Assembly (NCBI GenBank): GCA_028279515.1
Contig: JANQNQ010000008.1
Coordinates: 496,001-560,000 of the forward strand
Source: Flavobacteriaceae bacterium
Lineage (GTDB): Bacteria; Bacteroidota; Bacteroidia; Flavobacteriales; Flavobacteriaceae
DNA length: 64,000 nucleotides
Direction: 5' to 3'
The stretch's first letter is position 1. Each line of letters opens with the position of its first letter. The notes under the pieces are model-generated. The model saw nothing but the letters and a program-made list of their open reading frames with translations, ran no database searches and was not told where the DNA came from. Made by a program: the position numbers and the translations under genes. This document shows, one piece after another, positions 1-8,818 of this stretch.

Positions 1-1
1 T

Positions 2-3000
2 GATGCCGAAGGTGAAAAGGTTGATATAGAGATCAAGGAATTCTATGAGCCTTTTTATGTCGAAAAGAAACTCGAAGACCAAAACCGATACCAACTCGTC
101 AATAATCTTTATGATTTAGACGTTTCTAAAGGTTTCACGGTTAGCGAGGGAGACCAGCCTGTTTTTAGATTCGAAGCCCGTGACTTTGTGAAAGATGGTA
201 AGATCTCGAAAACCAAAGCTGTGTATAAGTTTGGAGCGGGGACCAATCCCACCGATTCCATAGAGTTTGATAAGAAGATATTTGTGGGGTATCCGTTTTC
301 AGACCTTTTAGCGCAGAGCAACTTGCCTAAACTCGACGCCCTTCTTGATTTATTTGAAGGAAGCTATTTGCTACGGGGTGAATACAGCACAAATACAGAC
401 AAGTCCCTTAAAGGAGTGCCGCTATACTTTTTTCCGGGGAAGAACCTAGCGGAAGCGACCGACATAAGTATTTCCAATTCGGAAGCGACCCTAACTAATG
501 ATTCAATAAAGCGATCTTTCAGCGTTCAGCTATCACACAATGATCGATTTTATGTCGGACTTGGTAAAGGGGCTACCGAAAAAATGTTGGTCACACTCCC
601 CGAAGGAAGCACCATAGACGATACCGATAAGCGAATCTTGAAGTTTGATTTTCCGCAGAAATTTAAGCTTAAGGGCGACCCAGAAAATCTATTGTTCATC
701 TCGTCTTCACTTGATGAGGTCATCCAAAACACACTGGATGGAGGGTACTATTTTCCACTGTTCGAAAGTTCGGCCAATAAGAATCATTGCCTCGGAAGCA
801 TACGCTACGACAAAGGAGATAGTAAAAAGGCCATCTTATTTCAGATAAATGACCAATACAACGAAAGTGTACCGTCTATCGAGGAATCTAAAGATATTGG
901 TATTGAAGAGGTGTACGCCGATCAAGATTTTTTGCTATCCACTAAAAACAAAGAGCAACAGGTGCAATGGCGATTTCGAGTGACAAATTTAAGGGCGTCT
1001 AATGCACTTAGCTTGTTCAAACTATATGGCTTCATTATCACATATATTGTTCTTGTGATTTTGGTCGTCAGATTAGTGGGAAGTGAAAAAATACATCTGA
1101 TAGAAGTTTGCTCGTACATTGCGCTATTTGTGTTTTTGTTGCTGCGTATTTTACTGCATTGGCGGATCAGTACGTTTGTTCCGATTGAAGATATTTCAAA
1201 GCACGAATACATCAACACGCTACGCAGTGGTACTTGGTTCAATTTTACATTGGGATGGACGCTTTTGTTCTTTGCCTGTCGTATAGCAATACATTATTTG
1301 GGGTCAAAGGCCATCGTTTCCAAAAGCAAAGAAAAACTATTTACATATTGGCAGAAACTCCCTTTTTGGAAATACATGTTGACATATTTAGCCGTATGTC
1401 TTGGAGCGATTTTGGCCAGCATCTACGGTCCAGATTTTGTCGAACGAATTCTGAATATTTTTGTTCCGATCAGCCTGTATTTTGCTGTTTCTTATCTCAA
1501 CAAGCTCAAAAAAACGACATCGTTCACATATTTTGACTTAGAACCCTTTCAACTGTTCAATACACTTTTGATCATGGCTTGGATCTTTGTTGCCGATGCA
1601 GGATTTGGGATCATATTCTTCCTGTTTGTATGTTTAAGAGGCTTCTTGACAGCGTTGATAGGAAAACCATCTCGTACCTCGGGTATAAGGGCTATAGTTT
1701 TCGGAGTGTTTTTTCTAGGAATTATTTTTAGAGGAAGCAAAATTATTAGCACAGCGATTACGCACCGTGAAATTACGTATATCGTGATTTCCGCAATTAC
1801 CATACTGATATTGGCCGGACTTCTGTGGGTCATATATCAGTTCGACCAACTTAAAACACGAGGTTGGTTCAGAATAATGGCCATTGGGCTGGTACTATTT
1901 GTTGGCGCTACTTTGTTCTATGGTTATCAAAGTGGATATCCAGATCGTTTGAGCAAATTCAACTATGTAAAGTACCGAGCGCAAATACATCACACGGCAA
2001 TAGACGACCTGATACAGCAAGAGCAGTTTAAGTCTTCTGAAGTTAGTCAAATTCTAAGAGCCGGTCAAAATCAATGGTTTATCAATGCCTATCTCAAGAA
2101 AGGACAATTTGAGCCCGAAAATAGTACGGCTAAGTATTTTTCTATAAAACCACATTTCAATAAAGGCTCAGGCTATACCACCCAAACCAGGGACGTAGTA
2201 GTCACCAGATATATCATTGCCGAGCATGGTGAACGCATCGTATTGGGGCTTATTCTATTGATCGTGGCCTTGTTGGTCCTGTACATCTTTGAGTATAGAG
2301 TTGCTCATGACCAAATGGGGCTCAACGCGGTGATCTTGCTCTTCACCATTGCCTTTTTTGTTTGGCTCACGGCCACCAATAGATTTATTTTCTTCGGACA
2401 AGATTTTCCCTTCCTTAGTACAACGAGTAAGCTTACGCTGTACCTTCCTTTCTTGTTGTTTTTGGTCAGTATTTTGTCAAAGGAAAAGAGCGATGAAAGC
2501 AAGGCCAAGGATCTTGGTAACACAAAAAGGGTAAAGGTGGTCGTTGCCACCCTTGGAGTCCTACTTGTCACGGGCGCAGTCCTAAAGACACAGGATAACA
2601 TATTGGCGCAGAATCTCTTTGACATTAAAGAGACAATAACCGAAACCAAAGGCAGCATAAACACCCTTAACAAATACTTGAAGGTATACCAAAATGAACT
2701 CAATAATCGCGAAAGTGAATACTACGACCCGAGTTTTGATAAGGACAAGATTGTCGAGTTCTATACCAATCCCAACAATCTGAATCTGTTGGTCGATGGT
2801 TTCAATGACTATTTGGACAGAGAGATCAGAGATGATAGAATCAGTCCAGAAAAGATCAGCAAGATTCCATTCGTAAACAGTATCTACAATTATTTTTGGA
2901 AGGAACTCAGAAACAAGAGAGACCCCGAAGAAATTCTGCATTTGATTGTAAAGAACAACTATTTGCAATTGGCCATTAACGAACAATACTATTTGATCGA

Positions 3001-5041
3001 ACCTCCTTCGCACCAGCAGAACAAATGGATGGGCCATTTATACGCGGCCGAAAAAGAACTCTCTTTTACACTCGAAAACACCAATGATGATACCGAGTAT
3101 ATCGTGCTAGAAAATGATGCTTTTGTAACCGATTTTGATTGGATGACCGAGAAGAAGAACATTCGAAACTATCAGATCTCTGCGATTCCAGCCAGTTGGA
3201 CACATGAGAATGAGATGGCACTATTGCTTAGGCAAAAGGCCACTAACACCAACGAAGAACGCGGTAAGTTCAAAACCATAAATAACGCAAGCAGCTATAC
3301 CTCTTTCGAACAAGCGTACAATAGTTTTGCTTTGCGTTTTATCCCCAATGATTTTATCAATGTCTATGACCCCAAAAATAGAGTCAGCCAATACAAGTTG
3401 GTGAAAAATAGCAACAACTACTTGATGCGTAACCTTTGGCTCAATGGCAAACAGCGATTCTTTTATCCGTTGGGAGAAGACTTTATCTGGGCGTACAATT
3501 ATTCGAATGCGATCAAGGCGAAATATTCCAACAAGAAGAATGTCAATGATAATGTACGAGTAAGTCTCGATTACGATTTGACCAAGCGACTCAATGCCCT
3601 GATCAAAAAATATGCAAAGAAAAAGGGTTGGAACAAACAGAGTTTTGCGGTTTCAGTTGTAGATGGCAACGGACGAATTCGTGCCATGGTAGATTATGTA
3701 AAAGGCAAGCGTTTAAATCCAAATGATATTAAAGGGCTCTTAAAGTTTCGAAGAGAGTCGTATGCCATTCAAAGTCCTTCTTCTGGACGTGATGAAAAAG
3801 GAAACTTAAACTTGTTTCAAACCAAGATCGGCCCTGGTTCTTCCATCAAGCCTGTGATGTATGCCGCAACGACGTCTCAGTACGATTTTGACTGGAGTTC
3901 ACTTTCCCTGCAAACCTTGACACCAGAGTTGAAAGGACAGGTAATGAACCAAAACGGGAAACTAAAAAGTTATGGCGGCAAAAGGATCACACCATGGGCG
4001 TTGACCGAGGTGGATCAATTGGCGAGTAACAATCAAGAGTACTTGATCAAGTCTTCTAACACCTATCATTCATTGGTCATGTTCTTAGGGTCTTACAACA
4101 AAGAAGCGCTTCGTACTAATGCAACCTCGATTTTTAAGCCTTTTGACAGAGATTCCGTGAGTTATCCTTTGTTTGGTTTTAATGGGAGAAAAGCCATGAC
4201 CTTTGATCCAAACGGTTGGCCAAAATCGAAAAAGGACGACAGCGATTTTTTCGGAAATACCAATTCAATTCTTGCCGAAGGGCTTAAGGCTAACTTTGAC
4301 CTAAAGGTGTCCTGGCCTAAGGAGATAAGACGAACCAATCATGTCAATTTTGACCCAATAGGAAATACGAGTGTTTTTGACAATAACCCTACAGAATTCA
4401 AAAGTTTTAGTTATCCCGAAATTTCATCGTTTATACATGATAACAGAGAACAGCGACGAGGCTTTGGTCGTGCGATTCGACAAAGTACGCTTGGGGGGTC
4501 TCCGGTTGTTATCACACCTTTAAAGATGTCAGAAATGGGAGGCCGCTTGATCAGCATGAACCGAAACTTCAAAGTGACCCTAGATGATACAAATACTGTA
4601 CAAGACTTTACTCCTTTTGTGGTGGATGAGGCGTCATGGGGAACACCAGAAAACTACTTTGAGAGTTTCTACAAGCCGCAATTGATCAATAGTCTCGAAA
4701 AGGTCATATCAAGCCCAAGCGGAACCATGAGAAGTTTACAAGGCATCCAAAAGAAATCGCCCTATTTCTACTATGCCAAAACCGGAACCATCAACAACGA
4801 AACGCGCAAGAGAAACAGACAAAGCGATAAGCTATTATTGTTGATGATCAGTCGCGATCGCATTGATGACCTGAGCTTCGAAGAGGTAAGGTCTAACAAG
4901 TTCTACACCATGTACTTTGCTTGCTACGAATGCGGAAATCAACCTTATGAGCTGCTAAAGGACATTATCGAAGAAGTAGAGGTCAATAACGACGGACTTG
5001 AAAAATATTTTAATCAAGGCAAACCCAATAGTACCAATTAG
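2..5041 (+). CDS. SEDS-like membrane region fused to a penicillin-binding transpeptidase domain (5' partial)
   Basis: The frame is open from the first bases of the window, so the start lies upstream; 1679 residues are visible. The first ~335 are soluble. A dense run of membrane helices follows (bases ~1018-2490); its end resembles the C-terminal part of FtsW/RodA/SpoVE proteins (IIAEHGERIVLG near base 2215, then PFLSTTSK near 2410). After ~370 residues of unrecognised extracytoplasmic sequence comes a transpeptidase domain with all three motifs: SSIK within GPGSSIKP (Ser at 3839), SSN at 4052 and KTG at 4778. The domain should acylate peptidoglycan stem peptides. The DP...GYQ stretch that carries the catalytic Asp of RodA is not recognisable, so glycan polymerase activity is doubtful. 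The SEDS assignment is inference from pattern; the transpeptidase call is firm. Confidence 0.8.
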   Translation, partial: DAEGEKVDIEIKEFYEPFYVEKKLEDQNRYQLVNNLYDLDVSKGFTVSEGDQPVFRFEARDFVKDGKISKTKAVYKFGAGTNPTDSIEFDKKIFVGYPFSDLLAQSNLPKLDALLDLFEGSYLLRGEYSTNTDKSLKGVPLYFFPGKNLAEATDISISNSEATLTNDSIKRSFSVQLSHNDRFYVGLGKGATEKMLVTLPEGSTIDDTDKRILKFDFPQKFKLKGDPENLLFISSSLDEVIQNTLDGGYYFPLFESSANKNHCLGSIRYDKGDSKKAILFQINDQYNESVPSIEESKDIGIEEVYADQDFLLSTKNKEQQVQWRFRVTNLRASNALSLFKLYGFIITYIVLVILVVRLVGSEKIHLIEVCSYIALFVFLLLRILLHWRISTFVPIEDISKHEYINTLRSGTWFNFTLGWTLLFFACRIAIHYLGSKAIVSKSKEKLFTYWQKLPFWKYMLTYLAVCLGAILASIYGPDFVERILNIFVPISLYFAVSYLNKLKKTTSFTYFDLEPFQLFNTLLIMAWIFVADAGFGIIFFLFVCLRGFLTALIGKPSRTSGIRAIVFGVFFLGIIFRGSKIISTAITHREITYIVISAITILILAGLLWVIYQFDQLKTRGWFRIMAIGLVLFVGATLFYGYQSGYPDRLSKFNYVKYRAQIHHTAIDDLIQQEQFKSSEVSQILRAGQNQWFINAYLKKGQFEPENSTAKYFSIKPHFNKGSGYTTQTRDVVVTRYIIAEHGERIVLGLILLIVALLVLYIFEYRVAHDQMGLNAVILLFTIAFFVWLTATNRFIFFGQDFPFLSTTSKLTLYLPFLLFLVSILSKEKSDESKAKDLGNTKRVKVVVATLGVLLVTGAVLKTQDNILAQNLFDIKETITETKGSINTLNKYLKVYQNELNNRESEYYDPSFDKDKIVEFYTNPNNLNLLVDGFNDYLDREIRDDRISPEKISKIPFVNSIYNYFWKELRNKRDPEEILHLIVKNNYLQLAINEQYYLIEPPSHQQNKWMGHLYAAEKELSFTLENTNDDTEYIVLENDAFVTDFDWMTEKKNIRNYQISAIPASWTHENEMALLLRQKATNTNEERGKFKTINNASSYTSFEQAYNSFALRFIPNDFINVYDPKNRVSQYKLVKNSNNYLMRNLWLNGKQRFFYPLGEDFIWAYNYSNAIKAKYSNKKNVNDNVRVSLDYDLTKRLNALIKKYAKKKGWNKQSFAVSVVDGNGRIRAMVDYVKGKRLNPNDIKGLLKFRRESYAIQSPSSGRDEKGNLNLFQTKIGPGSSIKPVMYAATTSQYDFDWSSLSLQTLTPELKGQVMNQNGKLKSYGGKRITPWALTEVDQLASNNQEYLIKSSNTYHSLVMFLGSYNKEALRTNATSIFKPFDRDSVSYPLFGFNGRKAMTFDPNGWPKSKKDDSDFFGNTNSILAEGLKANFDLKVSWPKEIRRTNHVNFDPIGNTSVFDNNPTEFKSFSYPEISSFIHDNREQRRGFGRAIRQSTLGGSPVVITPLKMSEMGGRLISMNRNFKVTLDDTNTVQDFTPFVVDEASWGTPENYFESFYKPQLINSLEKVISSPSGTMRSLQGIQKKSPYFYYAKTGTINNETRKRNRQSDKLLLLMISRDRIDDLSFEEVRSNKFYTMYFACYECGNQPYELLKDIIEEVEVNNDGLEKYFNQGKPNSTN

Positions 5042-5042
5042 T

Positions 5043-5573
5043 ATGAGCAGAAGAACGACAATACATAAGATAATATATCCGATAGTTTCGTTGGCTTTGT
5101 TGCTATTGGTGGGGAGTTGGCTTTATCAAACCGAAGCTGCCAATCCATCAAACAGAAATGGTGATGGTCAAACGGGTGAGCTTGATCGCAATTTCAATTC
5201 AGACGATAAGACGATCATAAAGGAGCGACACATCGGAGCCATCAAGCTGGATACGATCAAAATGCTGATTGCGCAAATTGGTTGGGATGAAAAGATTAAA
5301 GTACGAGCGCGAAGTGATAAAGCCTCCTTCCTCTTAGAATCTGATCAAGATAAAGGGGCATTTGAGAAGATATTCTTTAACGGAATGACCCAACAATTTC
5401 TAGAAGCACGCCGTTTTGAAGCAGACCCCATATTCGAGCTTTATAACCAAGATGACGAATACGGCTTTATGGTAAAATATTTTGAGGAAGACGATGTCGA
5501 ATATGTCGAATTTCCCTTCGAGTTTTTATTAGGAATTACAGACGAAAGAGACCGACAAAAAGCAGGCAATTAA
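5043..5573 (+). CDS. Membrane-anchored protein of unknown family
   Basis: The 176-aa protein starts one base after the stop of the PBP-fusion gene, so the two are almost certainly co-transcribed. An in-frame ATG lies 45 bases upstream inside the previous gene; I prefer 5043 because it places a short basic stretch directly before the hydrophobic segment (residues ~10-26, LALLLLVGSWLY), as in an N-terminal anchor. The rest is charged and probably extracytoplasmic, with an acidic end (YFEEDDVEYVEFPFEF). I recognise no family. Position suggests a partner of the transpeptidase protein. Confidence 0.7.
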   Translation: MSRRTTIHKIIYPIVSLALLLLVGSWLYQTEAANPSNRNGDGQTGELDRNFNSDDKTIIKERHIGAIKLDTIKMLIAQIGWDEKIKVRARSDKASFLLESDQDKGAFEKIFFNGMTQQFLEARRFEADPIFELYNQDDEYGFMVKYFEEDDVEYVEFPFEFLLGITDERDRQKAGN

Positions 5574-5585
5574 AAGACGAGCAAT

Positions 5586-6797
5586 ATGGCTAACCTGAGC
5601 AAATATGAGAAATTGTTAGAACAGCTTCAGCAGCGTGAAGCGTTCGAGGCTTTTGTCTTGGCGTATAACAAGTATGCAGGTAGCAAGGGGATTCCGGCAA
5701 GTACGTTAAACAGGGCACTTTTAGAGGCCACGAATAACGGTCAAGAACCCCAGCTTTTAGAAGCCCTGGAGAGAAAACTCGGAATTTCAATCGAAAAACG
5801 ATATCGAGTATTTATTGCCCCCGAAAGAACAAAGGCAGCCAAAAGAATGCTCAAATGGGCTATGCTAAGCATCGCCATTATGGGCCTATTGGGATTCACC
5901 TACTATGGGCTAAATAGTGTTGGTAAAGTCCCCTGGAAAAAATATGAATACCATTATGTGCTTCCAAAGACCTTATACTTAAGGGCAGAAGAGGCCGATA
6001 AGAATTTTATTGACACCCTTCACTATGCACAAAAAGTGGCGTTAGATCAAATAGATACGGTCAGTAACTATGTGACGATCAAGACTTCACCCAATAGTTT
6101 GTTCAATTCAAAAAAGGGCAAGGTGCATGGCTTCTATATTGTAAGCGAAGAAGACATGGTGTTGTACCAATCCATGCTGAAAAGAGGTGAGAAGGACAAC
6201 CTTACCATTAACCAATCATGGATGCGTCGTGCATTGATTGACTATTTTAAAGAGAAGAATTACATAGGAAGCAATATGTCAACAACTGATGTTGAGCGCT
6301 ATCACGAGGGCAAAGATTCCTTACAACGTTGGAGCTTTTCAGGAAACTTGTCCTCAGCCAAGGATGAGGGTGTTATGCTTTACGAGCAATTGAGAAAATG
6401 GTCTAAATATGTAGTACAACATTATAAGTCGGCCGTGCGATTTGGAGAAAAAGTAGTTATAAAGGCAAATGCAGATCAACCCATCGAGCAATTTGCGGCT
6501 TACGTGCTCAAAAATGAAGAGACCAATCAGCAACGTTTAGTAATTTTCGAATTTGATGAAGAACAACGAGGTAGTGCAGTACTCGGATATGATTTCCCAG
6601 AGACAGAAACAGATTTTGTGATTAAAGTAGTACGAAAGGGATCCAGAGAAGTTAGGTCTTTCAGACCTTATGTAAAAGAGTTTGACGCCATCGTCTGCCG
6701 ATCAAAGAACGCCAATAATGACCAGGCGCGATTGTTTTATTGGAACCCAGAAACAGCATTATTCAATGTTTTTGAGACGACAATTCCGGCGAGGTAA
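5586..6797 (+). CDS. Single-pass membrane protein of unknown family
   Basis: The 403-aa protein is third in the operon, 12 bases after the previous gene. Residues 1-80 are predicted helical and cytoplasmic, possibly a small adaptor domain. One membrane helix lies at about 91-110 (MLSIAIMGLLGFTYYGL). The remaining ~290 residues would be periplasmic; they are rich in charged and aromatic residues and contain no motif I recognise. The arrangement of helical cytoplasmic head, single helix and extracytoplasmic domain would suit a link between a cytoplasmic partner and the transpeptidase protein, but that is inference. The downstream redox operon converges on it, with 54 bases between the stops. 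Confidence 0.7.
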   Translation: MANLSKYEKLLEQLQQREAFEAFVLAYNKYAGSKGIPASTLNRALLEATNNGQEPQLLEALERKLGISIEKRYRVFIAPERTKAAKRMLKWAMLSIAIMGLLGFTYYGLNSVGKVPWKKYEYHYVLPKTLYLRAEEADKNFIDTLHYAQKVALDQIDTVSNYVTIKTSPNSLFNSKKGKVHGFYIVSEEDMVLYQSMLKRGEKDNLTINQSWMRRALIDYFKEKNYIGSNMSTTDVERYHEGKDSLQRWSFSGNLSSAKDEGVMLYEQLRKWSKYVVQHYKSAVRFGEKVVIKANADQPIEQFAAYVLKNEETNQQRLVIFEFDEEQRGSAVLGYDFPETETDFVIKVVRKGSREVRSFRPYVKEFDAIVCRSKNANNDQARLFYWNPETALFNVFETTIPAR

Positions 6798-6851
6798 TCA
6801 GATACGTTCTTTTCTTTTTTTTAGAGGAAAGGTTTTAGCTCTGATACAAGC

Positions 6852-7760
6852 TTATTTTTCTTCTGAAATTTTTATTGCCTTTTTTAGGTGGAAGGTATAC
6901 GTGAAATTAAATCCGAAATTTAGATTCGGTGGTTTAAAGTTGAAATTGTTTCGAGTGTCAGCAATGAAAGCATCTTCGACCATGCTTACCGCATTGGTGA
7001 GCATAAACTGAAGCATTACATCACTCAACTCCCAGTTGACCCCTACAGAAAAGGCACCATACCGATCTACCGAGGTTATAGGGTTGAATACATGATAATA
7101 TTCAGACACAGCGAAGACATGACTTCCCAATCGATAACGTCCTCCAAACCCTAAAGCAAAATGACTTTGTGGGTCACTTTCTTGGTATATAAGACCCCTA
7201 TGAATAAAAGTAGGAGAGAGCTGAAACGAGAATTTCGGCGAAAACTTTTTAGCGATCAACACTTGCGTAGTGAACGAACCCCGCTTAGAAAGGTTAGGGT
7301 TTGCCCCAGTATTAAGAAACGGTTCACTAAAATAACTCGCATTCTGAAATAAGGTGACACTAAAAGGAAGTCCTTTACCATCGGTACGCTGCTGTGCGAG
7401 TTTGTATTTCACAAATCCATCAAAACGTCCGTCGAAAGAGGTCCATCCAGCACCAATCAAGAGTCGGTCAGAAACACCGTATTCTAACCCCATTCGAACA
7501 CTAACTTTTTCGGCTAAAAAACTTTGGGAACGCTCACTTGGCGTGTCCCAGAAACGACTGGCTCCAAAGATATCCAATGTACCTTTTTTGCGCGTCTCCA
7601 CCGAGTGTCCAAACGTAATTCTAGAGAACTTAAAAGCCGCCGTGGCATAGGTCGGACTCTCAGGGCGTTCGTTGTCGAGAATCTCCAACAGGTCTTGTGC
7701 ATTCACTGAAGTGATGGATGCAATAAACAAGACAATAAAAAGCAGTTTCTTAGTTCTCAT
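6852..7760 (-). CDS. DUF5777-type outer-membrane beta-barrel protein (copy 2)
   Basis: The 302-aa protein starts at MRTKKLL (7760), which gives a clean signal peptide ending at SVNAQ; an upstream ATG at 7787 would put nine extra residues before it. After the signal comes an alternating pattern of short strands typical of small outer-membrane barrels (for example GVSDRLLIGAGWTSFDG and FALGFGGRYRLG). It is paralogous to the protein at 10362-11213: both have the N-terminal YxTAAFK motif, the LxYGxSDxxxxG motif and the final NFGFNFT/FFGFNLS strand. It is last in the redox operon and its start overlaps the YceI gene by 11 bases. DUF5777 members are uncharacterised barrels that often sit beside YceI genes in Bacteroidota. 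Confidence 0.8.
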   Translation of the reverse strand: MRTKKLLFIVLFIASITSVNAQDLLEILDNERPESPTYATAAFKFSRITFGHSVETRKKGTLDIFGASRFWDTPSERSQSFLAEKVSVRMGLEYGVSDRLLIGAGWTSFDGRFDGFVKYKLAQQRTDGKGLPFSVTLFQNASYFSEPFLNTGANPNLSKRGSFTTQVLIAKKFSPKFSFQLSPTFIHRGLIYQESDPQSHFALGFGGRYRLGSHVFAVSEYYHVFNPITSVDRYGAFSVGVNWELSDVMLQFMLTNAVSMVEDAFIADTRNNFNFKPPNLNFGFNFTYTFHLKKAIKISEEK

Positions 7761-8295
7761 AGGGTTCGTATTCAAATCTGAAATCAATAGAAATGGTCTT
7801 AGCGATGTTTCCGGCTAGTAACGGCGGAATATTGATGTTATAATCTTCTACAAGCACTTGAAAGGTTCCGCTTAATACAACAGCACTATTCTCTCTCTCT
7901 ACCTTTACCTTTATTTCTAAGTCCTTGGTAGCTCCGTGCATGGCAAAAGTACCTTTCACCATACGTATTTGAGGCACATCAAAGTTAGGGTCCAAATCTA
8001 GGATCTTTCCTTCAAAAGTGGCCTTTGGATATATATCAGACTCTATATAACTTTCATTAAAATGCTCTCGCATCAGCGCTTTTTCAAACACAAAAGCGTT
8101 CATCAACATGCTGACCGCAATATCTCCAGAAGACAGGTCGATGATGCTTAGCACTTGATTGTTTTGCGCCTTGATATGTTCTACAGACGTATACGAAAAG
8201 AACGAGACACTGCCTTGCCTGGCGATCAATTTTTCGTTTTGCGCCGTATAGAGAAAAAGGGGCAGGATTAATATGTATAGTAACTTGTTCGCCAT
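7750..8295 (-). CDS. YceI-family periplasmic lipid-binding protein (copy 2)
   Basis: The 181-aa protein has an N-terminal hydrophobic segment (LLYILILPLFLY) and then a YceI-type lipocalin-like barrel. The family pattern is clear: MREHFNESYIESDIYPKATF matches the usual 'M..HF....I.....yP..tF' core, and it ends with TISIDFRFEYEP. YceI proteins bind isoprenoid chains such as quinone precursors in the periplasm. A second YceI gene lies at 11615-12193 in the same operon; the two share the HFNExYIESxxYPKATF stretch. The signal sequence is short and lacks a clear cleavage site, so it could be an uncleaved anchor. Confidence 0.85.
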   Translation of the reverse strand: MANKLLYILILPLFLYTAQNEKLIARQGSVSFFSYTSVEHIKAQNNQVLSIIDLSSGDIAVSMLMNAFVFEKALMREHFNESYIESDIYPKATFEGKILDLDPNFDVPQIRMVKGTFAMHGATKDLEIKVKVERENSAVVLSGTFQVLVEDYNINIPPLLAGNIAKTISIDFRFEYEPYEN

Positions 8296-8298
8296 CTC

Positions 8299-8730
8299 TT
8301 ATTTCGTAATAATACAATTCAAGAAAATGGCATCTTTCAGAAATCCTTTATACACGCCTTTTAGCGTAATGGTATCTTTGGAACTAAACATTGAAATGGC
8401 ATCTTTTTGATTGGTTTGCATATCGCAGATCACATGCGAAGATTGTTTGGTATTCCCTTCGAGTATGATTGTTGTTCGGTTGTTTAAATAGTTGATTTCC
8501 TTGATGACTCCTTCTATCAGCACAATGCTTTCTGCATCAATATAATCACCGCCATTTCTTGCAAAAAGGTTCAGCATCGTACCAGCGTCCCACTCATATG
8601 ACGGAACTTCCTCAGCAATGTCTAGGTCAGACGTTTGCAACACATGCATTCTCAAATACAGAAATACACATATAATCGCAACAAGCGTCAGTATTCCGGT
8701 TATCAAGCCAAACTTTTTAGAGGCACCCAT
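8299..8730 (-). CDS. Small membrane-anchored OB-fold protein, tRNA_anti-like (copy 2)
   Basis: The 143-aa protein starts at MGASKKFG (8730). The frame is open another 60 bases upstream, but those codons run through a strong hairpin and are unlikely to be translated. One membrane helix lies at residues ~8-26. The rest has the five-strand OB-like pattern 'VLIEGVIKEI..NNRTTIILEG...VICDM......DTITLKGVYKGFL' known from the tRNA_anti-like family. Despite that name, members with an N-terminal anchor next to YceI genes act in the envelope; the ligand is not known. The paralogue in this operon is at 11229-11618. It lies three bases before the YceI gene. Confidence 0.75.
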   Translation of the reverse strand: MGASKKFGLITGILTLVAIICVFLYLRMHVLQTSDLDIAEEVPSYEWDAGTMLNLFARNGGDYIDAESIVLIEGVIKEINYLNNRTTIILEGNTKQSSHVICDMQTNQKDAISMFSSKDTITLKGVYKGFLKDAIFLNCIITK

Positions 8731-8758
8731 CGGCAAATCGTTTTTAATCAAACTGAAG

Positions 8759-8786
8759 GGCCTAGGGGAATGACCTCCCCTAGGCC
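8759..8786 (-). terminator. GC-rich hairpin between lipoprotein gene and OB-fold gene
   Basis: A perfect 10-bp stem (GGCCTAGGGG / CCCCTAGGCC, 8-base loop) lies in the 88-base gap after the copper-protein lipoprotein gene. It is not followed by a long T run on the minus strand (CTTCAGTTTG), so it is either a leaky terminator or an mRNA-stabilising hairpin that lowers expression of the last three genes relative to the first six. Confidence 0.5.
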
Positions 8787-8818
8787 TCAAAGTTAGTGAA
8801 AATCTAATTTTCTCTTTT

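Noticed and set aside
6798-6851. An intrinsic terminator between the convergent genes ending at 6797 and 6852.
   Set aside because: There are T- and A-rich runs but only a weak 6-bp inverted repeat with a 30-base spacer.
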